Shown: piece by piece, positions 34,680 through 43,144 of the stretch
Numbering within the stretch: the stretch's first letter is position 1
How the letters are laid out: each line of letters starts with the position of its first letter
Assembly (NCBI RefSeq): GCF_030555055.1
Contig: NZ_JAMOAO010000001.1
Span: forward strand, 1,240,001 to 1,304,000
DNA: 64,000 bases
Direction of reading: 5' to 3'
Source: Nocardiopsis sp. YSL2
GTDB taxonomy: Bacteria > Actinomycetota > Actinomycetes > Streptosporangiales > Streptosporangiaceae
The notes under the pieces: model-generated
What the model saw: the letters and a program-made list of their open reading frames with translations, nothing else
Databases searched by the model: none
Told to the model about the DNA's origin: nothing
Program-made: the position numbers and the translations under genes

Positions 34680-35312
34680 ATGAGCACAGAGACCGCCACC
34701 ACCGTCCACCTCGCCGTCTACGACGAGCTCGCCGACTGGGAGATCGGGCACGCGGTGTCCCAGATCCGCGCCGGGGACTGGCAGCGCCAGCCCGGGCGCT
34801 ACGACGTCGTCACCGTCGGGCTCAGCGGCGCACCGATCACCACGATGGGCGGTCTCACGGTGCTGCCCGACATCACGCTGGCCGACCTCAAGCCCACCGC
34901 CAGCGCCATGCTGATCCTGCCGGGCTCCACCGGCTGGGACATCGAACCCGAGTCGCTGGCCCCCTTCGCGTCCGCCGCCGGGATCTTCCTGGACGCGGGC
35001 GTGCCGGTCGCCGCCATCTGCGGTGCCACCGCCGGCCTGGCCCGCGAGGGACTGCTCGACCACCGGGACCACACCAGTGCGGTCCCGGAGTACCTCCAGG
35101 CCACCGGCTACTCCGGCGCCGACCGCTACCGCCACGACCTCGCCGTGACCGACGGCGACCTCATCACCGCCAATCCGACAGCGCCGGTGGAGTTCGCCCG
35201 GGAGATCTTCCTGCGCCTGGACCTGCACCAGCCCCGTATCGTCGACGCCTGGCACCGGCTGTTCGGCCAGCACGACGCCTCGGCGTACATGGTCCTGCAG
35301 GAGGAGGCGTGA
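34680..35312 (+). CDS. DJ-1/PfpI-family protein (glutamine amidotransferase-like)
   Basis: A 210-residue DJ-1/PfpI protein. The nucleophile elbow [16 protein letters not shown] carries the conserved Cys, with an acidic residue early in the chain ([12 protein letters not shown]). Members include chaperone/deglycase-like and stress proteins; the substrate is unknown. The ATG at 34680 abuts the second operator and there is no ribosome site, consistent with leaderless translation. Its stop overlaps the start of marR (GTGA), so both are made together. Confidence 0.88.
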   Translation: MSTETATTVHLAVYDELADWEIGHAVSQIRAGDWQRQPGRYDVVTVGLSGAPITTMGGLTVLPDITLADLKPTASAMLILPGSTGWDIEPESLAPFASAAGIFLDAGVPVAAICGATAGLAREGLLDHRDHTSAVPEYLQATGYSGADRYRHDLAVTDGDLITANPTAPVEFAREIFLRLDLHQPRIVDAWHRLFGQHDASAYMVLQEEA

Positions 35313-35770
35313 GCACGGCCTCCGCCGCGGCCGACCACGCCGCGCTGCTCAGCGGCACCGCGATGGGCGTCTTCCGCCTCAACGGCCAGATCCTGGCCGT
35401 GGCCGAGGAACTGGCCCGCGCGGGCGGGCTGACGGCCGCGCGGTGGCAGGTCCTGGGCGCGGTCCTGTCCGAACCGCAGCCGGTCTCCGCCATCGCCCGC
35501 CGGTTCGGCACCTCCCGCCAGAGCGTCCAGCGCATCGCCGACGTGCTGGTGGAGCAGGGCCTGTGCGAGTACCGGCCCAACCCCGCGCACAGCCGGGCCA
35601 AACTGCTCAGACCCACCGACGCGGGGCTGGCCGCCGTGCGCAGGATCGGCCCCGGCCACGCCCGGTTCGCCGACGCGCTGGTGGCCGAGATGGGCGTGGA
35701 GGGGGCCCAGGAGGCGCTGGCGGCCCTGCACTCCCTCTCACGGGCCCTGGACCGGGTCACCGGGGACTGA
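35309..35770 (+). CDS. MarR-family transcriptional regulator
   Basis: A 153-residue winged-helix regulator: an N-terminal dimer helix, recognition region [23 protein letters not shown], wing [22 protein letters not shown], then the C-terminal dimerisation helix. The GTG at 35309 overlaps the DJ-1 stop by four bases. As the second gene of the operon it is the obvious binder of the tandem operators at 34645-34679, giving autoregulation; this is inferred from layout. Confidence 0.9.
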   Translation: MSTASAAADHAALLSGTAMGVFRLNGQILAVAEELARAGGLTAARWQVLGAVLSEPQPVSAIARRFGTSRQSVQRIADVLVEQGLCEYRPNPAHSRAKLLRPTDAGLAAVRRIGPGHARFADALVAEMGVEGAQEALAALHSLSRALDRVTGD

Positions 35771-35817
35771 CCGCCGCCGGTTATGTTCGTTGGGCACCCC
35801 ACGCGAAGGAGCCCGCC

Positions 35818-36828
35818 ATGATCGACCTGCGCTCGGACACCGTCACCCGCCCCACTCCCGCCATGCGCCGGGCGATGGCCGTGGCCGAGGTCGGCGACGA
35901 CGTCTTCGGCGAGGACCCGACCGTCCGGGAGCTGGAGGAGGAGACCGCCGCACTGCTGGGCACGGAGGCGGCGCTGTACGTCCCCTCCGGGCACATGGCC
36001 AACCAGCTCGGGCTCTACGTGTCCACGCGCAGCGGCGACGAGGTGTGGGCCCACGAGCACCACCACCTCATCGGCGACGAGCAGGGTGCCTCGGCTGTCC
36101 TGTCACGGGTCCAGCCCCGCGCGTTCTCCGAGGGCGTGGCACCCTCCGACGCGCTGTTGGAGTCCTGGTTCGCCGGCGCCCGACAGGGCGACGTGCACCG
36201 GGCCGAGCCCTCCCTGCTGTGGCTGGAGAACACCTTCACCGGCCGGGTGGTGCCGTTGGCGGAGCAGCGCCGGGTGACGGGGTTCGCGCACCGCCACGGC
36301 ATGCGTGCCCACCTGGACGGCGCCCGGTTGTGGAACGCCGCCGCGGCTCTGGACGCCGCACCGGCCCGGGTCGCCGAGGGCTTCGACACGGTCTCGGTGT
36401 GCTTCTCCAAGGGGCTGGGCGCGCCCGTGGGCTCCGCACTGGCCGGTGACGCCGACACGGTTCTGCGGGCCCGCCGGGGCCGCAAACTGCTCGGCGCCGG
36501 GATGCGCCAGGCCGGGATCATCGCGGCCGGGGCGCTGTACGCCCTGCGCCACCACCGCGAGCGGGTCGTGGCCGACCACGAGCGCGCGGAGCTGCTGGCC
36601 GCCCGGATCGACGAGCTGCCCGGGCTGTCGGCCGCGGCGGCCACCAACATGGTGCTGGTGGACACTCCCGAGGGCAGGGCCGGGGAGTACGTCGACGCCT
36701 TCGCCGACCACGGGGTGGCCGCGCTGGGCGGCGGATCGCGCATCCGCCTCGTGGTCCACCTGGACATCACCGACGGCGACGTCGCCGAGGCCGCGCAGCG
36801 GATCTCCAAGGCCGCCGCAGGGCTGTGA
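35818..36828 (+). CDS. Low-specificity L-threonine aldolase (PLP enzyme)
   Basis: A 336-residue fold-type I PLP enzyme cleaving L-threonine/allo-threonine to glycine and acetaldehyde. It opens [20 protein letters not shown], the family signature, and the Schiff-base lysine is in [24 protein letters not shown] carries the PLP-contacting Asp. Length is normal. The ATG at 35818 has GAAGGAG six bases upstream. It follows marR after 47 bases, with TATGTT as a possible -10 in between, so it may be independent. Confidence 0.92.
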   Translation: MIDLRSDTVTRPTPAMRRAMAVAEVGDDVFGEDPTVRELEEETAALLGTEAALYVPSGHMANQLGLYVSTRSGDEVWAHEHHHLIGDEQGASAVLSRVQPRAFSEGVAPSDALLESWFAGARQGDVHRAEPSLLWLENTFTGRVVPLAEQRRVTGFAHRHGMRAHLDGARLWNAAAALDAAPARVAEGFDTVSVCFSKGLGAPVGSALAGDADTVLRARRGRKLLGAGMRQAGIIAAGALYALRHHRERVVADHERAELLAARIDELPGLSAAAATNMVLVDTPEGRAGEYVDAFADHGVAALGGGSRIRLVVHLDITDGDVAEAAQRISKAAAGL

Positions 36829-36939
36829 CCGCGGCACCCGACCAGGTCAGGGCCGATAGGCGCGGCTACACTGTGCCGGTCCCAGGAACGAGTACGTCGC
36901 CCGGGGGTGGTGCGCGTCACGACGCGTAGTAGCATTCGG

Positions 36940-36956
36940 CGTATGACATTGTCGTA
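36940..36956 (+). promoter_or_regulatory. Candidate GylR operator upstream of gylR
   Basis: CGTATGACATTGTCGTA matches the pattern CGT-N4-CA[T/A]TGTCGTA found also before glpK and glpD. It ends 21 bases before the gylR ATG, as expected for autoregulation. Confidence 0.65.
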
Positions 36957-36977
36957 CTAGAGAGTGGTAGCACCGCA

Positions 36978-37769
36978 ATGCCGGGAAGAATCCAGTCCAT
37001 CGAACGCGCGGCCGCCATCCTGCGCCTCCTGGCGAGCGGCGCCAGAGGGCTGAGCCTCGCGGAGATCTCCCGGTCCCTCGAACTGCCCAAGGGCACCGCC
37101 CTGGGCATTCTGCGCACCCTCCAGCACGTGGGCTTCGTGGAACAGGACCCCGAGTCCGGCCACTACCGCCTCGGCGGCGGCATGCTGAGTCTCGGCACGC
37201 GCTACCTGGACGGCAACGAGCTGCGCACACGGGCCCTGAACTGGGCGGACACCCTCGCCTCACGCAGCGGCGAGAGCGTGCGGATCGGCACCCTGCACAA
37301 ACGGCAGGTGCTGATCGTGCACCACGTGTTCCGACCGGACTCCTCGGCGCAGACCCTGGACGTGGGCACGCTCCTGCCGCTGCACGCGACCGCCATCGGC
37401 AAGGCCCTGATGGCCTTCGACCCCTTGGCGGTACCGGACGAGGACCCCGCGACCGCCGGTGAGGGCGAGGCCCTGACCCTGACCACGTTCACCCGCCACA
37501 CCGTCACCTCCCCCGCCATCCTGGAGCAACAGCTGGTCGAGGTACGCGACAGCGGCTGGGCCTGGGAGGTCGAGGAGCTGGTGGAGGGCGAGGTGTCGAT
37601 CGCCGCGCCCATCCGCGACCGGCGCGGGGTCACCGTGGGCGCGATCGGCGTGCGGGGTGCCGTGGAACGCCTGGCCAGCTCCGAGGGCAAGCCCGACATG
37701 GAGCAGGTCTCCTACGTGCGCGACGCCGCGCGCGCCATCTCCCGCGAGCTGGGCGTCACGCCCTACTGA
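36978..37769 (+). CDS. gylR: IclR-family glycerol operon regulator
   Basis: A 263-residue IclR protein. The winged helix is LSLAEISRSLELPKGTALGI, followed by the effector domain ending VEELVEGEVSIAAPIRDRRG. It sits directly upstream of glpK-glpF-glpD, the position and orientation of GylR in streptomycetes, where it represses glycerol genes with glycerol 3-phosphate as the presumed inducer. Candidate operators lie before its own gene and before glpK and glpD. The ATG at 36978 lacks a strong ribosome site. Confidence 0.88.
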   Translation: MPGRIQSIERAAAILRLLASGARGLSLAEISRSLELPKGTALGILRTLQHVGFVEQDPESGHYRLGGGMLSLGTRYLDGNELRTRALNWADTLASRSGESVRIGTLHKRQVLIVHHVFRPDSSAQTLDVGTLLPLHATAIGKALMAFDPLAVPDEDPATAGEGEALTLTTFTRHTVTSPAILEQQLVEVRDSGWAWEVEELVEGEVSIAAPIRDRRGVTVGAIGVRGAVERLASSEGKPDMEQVSYVRDAARAISRELGVTPY

Positions 37770-37995
37770 GCCGGAGCACCACCCGTCCGACCTGCGCACA
37801 TACACCGCGCAGCGCGGAAGGCACCCTTCACAACCCTTCACCGGATTTCTCACGCGCCACTCGCCGGAGTGGTGCGCTTCCCTGCCCTGCCCGGCTCTGA
37901 CAGCGTGTTGGGCGGCCTCGCAGTGACCCACGCGACACGATTGCGTCACGCGGCCTTGACATGGGGAGGAAAGACGGATGAAACTAGCGCCTAAT

Positions 37996-38012
37996 CGTGC
38001 GTCAATGTCGTA
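37996..38012 (+). promoter_or_regulatory. Candidate GylR operator upstream of glpK
   Basis: CGTGCGTCAATGTCGTA fits the 17-bp motif seen before gylR and glpD. It lies 142 bases before the glpK start in a 385-base gap (37770-38154). A TTGACA at 37956-37961 may be a -35, with no good -10 visible. The gap also contains a 16-codon ORF (37978-38028, with GGAGG eight bases upstream) that spans the operator. I see nothing else in it apart from CCCTTCACAACCCTTCACC, a short direct repeat. Confidence 0.6.
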
Positions 38013-38154
38013 CATCGTGCGGAGTTGAGAAGGGTTCACACGTCAGCGGCCCACCGGAGCCGACCTCGTTCACACGAGGGCGCCCCGAACCGCCGCGGCG
38101 CCCTCCCCGTCCGTCCACCCACCCCAGACCCGTCCACCTGAAGGCGAGCACCCG

Positions 38155-39654
<1,500 letters not shown>

Positions 39655-39684
39655 CCCGGGGCTCGTCCCCTCCACATCAACCGC

Positions 39685-39748
39685 CGCCCAGGGGCACTGG
39701 TGCCACCTGGAACCCCTGGGCGCGGTCCCGGGGCACGGTCCGTGCCCC
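39685..39748 (+). terminator. Two consecutive hairpins between glpK and glpF
   Basis: The first stem is CGCCCAGGGG (39685-39694) with CCCCTGGGCG (39713-39722), with GGTGCCACC able to fold in the loop. The second is GGGGCACG (39730-39737) with CGTGCCCC (39741-39748), followed by CTTCC. They either end the glpK message or attenuate read-through into glpF, which has no GylR-type motif of its own. Confidence 0.65.
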
Positions 39749-39862
39749 CTTCCATCCCCATCATGTGACGGGTGGGTCCGATTATGCCCGTGTCCGGCAG
39801 TCCCTCGCCGACGCGGCCGGCCCTCCCGTGACCCGGCTGCCCCACAAGGGGCGGAGGTCCCC

Positions 39863-40612
39863 ATGGTCTATCTGGCAGAGTTCGTCGGTACGGCGATCCT
39901 GATCCTGCTGGGCGGCGGTGTCGTCGCCGGTGTCGTGCTGGCCAAGTCCAAGTCCGAGAACGCGGGCTGGATCGTCGTCACGTTCGGTTGGGGTATGGCG
40001 GTCGCGATGGCCGTCTACGTCACCGGCACCACCAGCGGCGCCCACATCAACCCCGCGGTCACCATCGGCCTGGCCAGCATCGGCGACTTCGAGTGGTCAC
40101 TGGTGCCCGGCTACATCGCGGCCCAGATCGCCGGCGCCTTCACCGGCGCGGTCCTGGTCTACCTGGCCTACTACGCGCACTGGAAGCACACCGACGACGC
40201 CGACGCCAAGCTCGCCGTGTTCAGCACCGCTCCCGCCGTGCGCCACCCGGTCGCCAACTTCATCACCGAGGTGATCGGCACCGCGATGCTGCTCCTGGGC
40301 ATCCTCGGCATCGGTGCCAACTCCGGTCACATCTCCCAGGGAGAGGTCGACCTGGCCGGCCTGTTCAGCACCGGCATCGCCCCGCTGCTGGTCGGCCTGC
40401 TGGTGCTGGGCATCGGCCTGTCCCTCGGCGGTCCGACCGGGTACGCGATCAACCCGGCCCGCGACCTGGGCCCGCGCATCGCCCACGCGGTCCTGCCCAT
40501 CCCCGGCAAGGGTCCCTCGGACTGGGGCTACGCCTGGATCCCCGTCGTCGCCCCGATCGTCGGCGGCGTCATCGGCGCCTGGATCTGGCGGCTCAGCGGC
40601 TTCGGGGCCTGA
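39863..40612 (+). CDS. glpF: Glycerol uptake facilitator (aquaglyceroporin)
   Basis: A 249-residue MIP-family channel with six spans and two half-helices. The first NPA box is GAHINPAVT; the second is GYAINPARDLGPR, where the Asp after the second NPAR is the mark of glycerol facilitators as opposed to water channels. ATG start with GGAGG a few bases upstream. It lies between glpK and glpD. A strong terminator follows. Confidence 0.95.
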   Translation: MVYLAEFVGTAILILLGGGVVAGVVLAKSKSENAGWIVVTFGWGMAVAMAVYVTGTTSGAHINPAVTIGLASIGDFEWSLVPGYIAAQIAGAFTGAVLVYLAYYAHWKHTDDADAKLAVFSTAPAVRHPVANFITEVIGTAMLLLGILGIGANSGHISQGEVDLAGLFSTGIAPLLVGLLVLGIGLSLGGPTGYAINPARDLGPRIAHAVLPIPGKGPSDWGYAWIPVVAPIVGGVIGAWIWRLSGFGA

Positions 40613-40637
40613 TCTCCGACAGCGGTCCCAGCACAGG

Positions 40638-40674
40638 CGAGGGGCGCCCGGCACACCGCGCCGGGCGCCCCTCG
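40638..40674 (+). terminator. Terminator after glpF
   Basis: CGAGGGGCGCCCGGC and GCCGGGCGCCCCTCG form a perfect 15-bp stem with a 7-base loop, 25 bases past the glpF stop. It separates glpF from the independently promoted glpD. Confidence 0.8.
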
Positions 40675-40720
40675 TCGTGTCCGGTCGGGGAGCGGCCCCG
40701 TACGCCAAGGACCATCGAAG

Positions 40721-40737
40721 TTCGACAATGCCGCACA
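40721..40737 (-). promoter_or_regulatory. Candidate GylR operator (distal) upstream of glpD
   Basis: On the minus strand TGTGCGGCATTGTCGAA differs from the 17-bp motif at two positions. It lies 117 bases from the second, forward-oriented copy before glpD, so a loop or cooperative binding is possible. Confidence 0.5.
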
Positions 40738-40845
40738 ACGGAAGCAGACAGTAGTCACTCGCGCAACTCAAGACACAGAGGGTGACGGAAACCTCGAGCT
40801 GAGCACCGATCTTCTGAACTTCTACCAGCAGAGAGACGGTCGATC

Positions 40846-40874
40846 TTCACTGTCGTTCGGCATTGTCGTATTAT
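40846..40874 (+). promoter_or_regulatory. glpD promoter with overlapping candidate GylR operator
   Basis: TTCACT (40846-40851) and TATTAT (40869-40874) are spaced 17 bases apart as -35 and -10. The motif CGTTCGGCATTGTCGTA (40854-40870) fills the spacer and overlaps the -10, the classic position for repression. Confidence 0.65.
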
Positions 40875-40961
40875 GCAGTTGACATCCCCCTGAAACGTGG
40901 AGCCCGTTCAGGTGACCGCGCGGATCCCCGCCATCCCTTCCGATCGGTTGGAGCACCAGCC

Positions 40962-42530
40962 ATGACAGTCAAAGCCCACCAGAACGACACCACCTCCTCG
41001 CGCACCCACACGCGCGACGAGCTCACGCGAGGCACCTTCGACCTCCTCGTGATCGGCGGCGGCATCCTCGGCACCTCCGTCGCCTGGACCGCCACCCAGG
41101 CCGGCCTGCGCGTGGCCATGGTCGACTCCGGGGACTTCGCCGGGGCGACGTCGAGCGCCTCCTCCAAGCTGGTCCACGGCGGTCTGCGCTACCTGCAGAC
41201 CGGCAACGTGCGCCTGGTCGCGGAGAACCACAAGGAGCGCCGCTCGCTCGCCTCCGACGTGGCACCCCACCTGGTCAACCCCATGCCGTTCCTGGTCCCC
41301 ATCTACAAGGACGGCCCCCACGGCGCCGCCAAGATGGGTGCGGGCGTGTTCCTGTACTCGGCGCTGTCGGCGTTCGGCGACGGCATGGGCCGCCTGCTCT
41401 CCCCCGCCCAGGCCCACCGCCTGGCGCCGGGCCTGCGCACCGACGGCCTGAAGTCGGTGGCCGCCTACAGCGACCACCAGATGAACGACAGCCGCATGGC
41501 CGTGATGAGCGTACGCGCGGCGGTGGACGCGGGCGCGGTCGTGCTCAACCACGCCGAGGTCGTGGGGCTGCGCAGCACGCGCGGCCGGGTCACCGGAGCC
41601 GACCTGCGCGACCGCGTCGGCGGCCAGGAGTTCGGGATCGACGCGCGCCTGGTGCTCAACGCGACCGGCCCCTGGGTCGACCGCCTGCGCCGTCTGGAGG
41701 ACCCGGACGCCGCACCCAGCGTCCGCCTGTCCAAGGGCGCCCACCTGGTCCTCAAGACCCCGGAGCCGTGGCGCGCGGCGCTGACGATCCCCGTCGACAA
41801 GTACCGCGTCTCCTTCGCCATCCCGTGGGAGGGCCGCCTGCTCCTGGGCACCACGGACGAGGAGTTCACCGGCGACCCCGCCGACGTCGGCGTCGTGCAG
41901 TCCGACATCGACCAGATCCTGGGCGAGGCCGCGCTGGGCATCGACGCGCCCTACCTCGACCCGGCCCACATCAGCTACTCCTTCGCGGGCCTGCGCGTGC
42001 TGCCCGGCGGCCCCGGGGCCAGCAGCACCGCCAAGCGGGAGACCGTGGTCACCCAGGGACGCGGCGGCATGCTGTCGGTCGCGGGCGGCAAGTGGACCAC
42101 CTACCGCCACATCGGACGCACCGTCCTGGAGGAGCTGCGCCGGGTCTCGGCCGTGCCGCTGGCCGAGGACATGGCCGACCCGCTGCGCACCGTCCCGCTG
42201 CCCGGCCTGGCCAGCCCGGACGCTGTGGCCCAGCGCATCATCATCGACCGCGATCCGGGTGCCCGGATGGACCCGCTGGTCGCGCGGCACCTGGCCTCGC
42301 ACTACGGCAACCTGGCCCTGGACATCGCGGCCCTGGTCCGCGAACAGCCGGAGCTGGGCGAGCGCGTGCACCCCGACGGCCCCGACATCTGGGCCCAGGT
42401 CGTGTTCGCTCGCGACCACGAGTGGGCGGTGACCGCCGACGACGTCCTGCGCCGCCGCACCACGGTGACCGTGCGCGGCCTGGACACGCCCGAGGTGCGC
42501 CGCCGCACCGAGGAGCTGCTCCGGGGCTGA
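40962..42530 (+). CDS. glpD: Glycerol-3-phosphate dehydrogenase, FAD-dependent
   Basis: A 522-residue aerobic GlpD, oxidising glycerol 3-phosphate to dihydroxyacetone phosphate and passing electrons to quinone. FAD motif LLVIGGGILGTSVAWTATQ lies near residues 27-45, followed by ATSSASSKLVHGGLRYL, the family signature, and FAGLRVLPGG and SVAGGKWTTYRH in the C-terminal half. The ATG at 40962 has GGAG eight bases upstream; the frame opens further upstream inside the promoter, so that extension is not real. It has its own promoter and two operator candidates. Confidence 0.96.
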   Translation: MTVKAHQNDTTSSRTHTRDELTRGTFDLLVIGGGILGTSVAWTATQAGLRVAMVDSGDFAGATSSASSKLVHGGLRYLQTGNVRLVAENHKERRSLASDVAPHLVNPMPFLVPIYKDGPHGAAKMGAGVFLYSALSAFGDGMGRLLSPAQAHRLAPGLRTDGLKSVAAYSDHQMNDSRMAVMSVRAAVDAGAVVLNHAEVVGLRSTRGRVTGADLRDRVGGQEFGIDARLVLNATGPWVDRLRRLEDPDAAPSVRLSKGAHLVLKTPEPWRAALTIPVDKYRVSFAIPWEGRLLLGTTDEEFTGDPADVGVVQSDIDQILGEAALGIDAPYLDPAHISYSFAGLRVLPGGPGASSTAKRETVVTQGRGGMLSVAGGKWTTYRHIGRTVLEELRRVSAVPLAEDMADPLRTVPLPGLASPDAVAQRIIIDRDPGARMDPLVARHLASHYGNLALDIAALVREQPELGERVHPDGPDIWAQVVFARDHEWAVTADDVLRRRTTVTVRGLDTPEVRRRTEELLRG

Positions 42531-42536
42531 GCGCCC

Positions 42537-42565
42537 CGCGGGCGCGGACCCCGTCCGCGCCCGCG
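42537..42565 (+). terminator. Terminator after glpD
   Basis: CGCGGGCGCGGAC and GTCCGCGCCCGCG form a 13-bp stem with a CCC loop, seven bases past the glpD stop. Confidence 0.75.
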
Positions 42566-42611
42566 CGGTCCGGCCCGGAGCGACGCCCCGAACCGGGCCG
42601 GGACACAACGA

Positions 42612-42648
42612 GGACGCCCCCGGAAGGCAGTGCCTTCCGGGGGCGTCC
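42612..42648. terminator. Long palindromic terminator between glpD and cold-shock gene
   Basis: GGACGCCCCCGGAAGGCA and TGCCTTCCGGGGGCGTCC form perfect 18-bp arms around a single G. It lies 15 bases past the cold-shock stop on the minus strand and can work in both directions. Confidence 0.85.
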
Positions 42649-42662
42649 GACGACGTGGCTAC

Positions 42663-42866
42663 TTAGATAGCGACGACGTTCTCGGCCTGCGGGCCGCGCG
42701 TGCCGGCGACGACATCGAACTCCACGCGCTGGTTCTCCTCCAGGTTACGGAAGCCCGTGCCCTGGATCGCGCTGTAGTGAACGAAGGCGTCGGGGCCGCC
42801 GTCGTCGGGGGAGATGAAGCCGAAGCCCTTCTCGCCGTTGAACCACTTCACAGTTCCCTGAGCCAT
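42663..42866 (-). CDS. Cold-shock protein (CspA family)
   Basis: A 67-residue single cold-shock domain. It has RNP1 (KGFGFISP) and RNP2-like (DAFVHYSAI), opening [16 protein letters not shown]. It is an RNA/ssDNA-binding chaperone of the actinobacterial CspA/ScoF type. The ATG at 42866 has AAGGAG five bases upstream. The gap before it is unusually AT-rich and long, typical of cold-shock leaders. The terminator is very strong. Confidence 0.96.
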   Translation of the reverse strand: MAQGTVKWFNGEKGFGFISPDDGGPDAFVHYSAIQGTGFRNLEENQRVEFDVVAGTRGPQAENVVAI

Positions 42867-43144
42867 GTTTTCTCCTTCAGCTCGGTGTACACGGACGCAT
42901 ACTCACACGCCCGATAATTGCCGCGAGCCGATCCATGAGAAACCGCCCGCCGGTCACAAACTCCGCGGGCAAGACACCAACTGCGAAATTCAACGACTAA
43001 CAATCACTACTGAACTTATCACAGACGAGCCGCTTGGCGAGGGCTCTGAGTGTGGCAACACGCACCACGTCCTGAGGAATACCGCCGAGCCGCGCGGGGA
43101 ACCCGTGTGACGCACGGGATGGACACCGTCCTGTCACCCTCCGC
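42867..43144 (-). promoter_or_regulatory. Cold-shock gene promoter and probable long leader
   Basis: A 278-base gap between the beta-mannosidase stop and the cold-shock start. The portion 42890-43030 is markedly AT-rich for this genome (for example ATTCAACGACTAACAATCAC at 42988-43007) and probably holds the promoter and a long 5' leader. CCCGTG/CACGGG near 43098-43114 is a weak stem close to the mannosidase end. No thermosensor structure can be confirmed by eye. Confidence 0.4.

Noticed and set aside
42867..43144. A defined riboswitch or RNA thermometer upstream of the cold-shock gene
   Set aside because: The region is AT-rich and leader-like, but no specific conserved fold could be drawn by eye.
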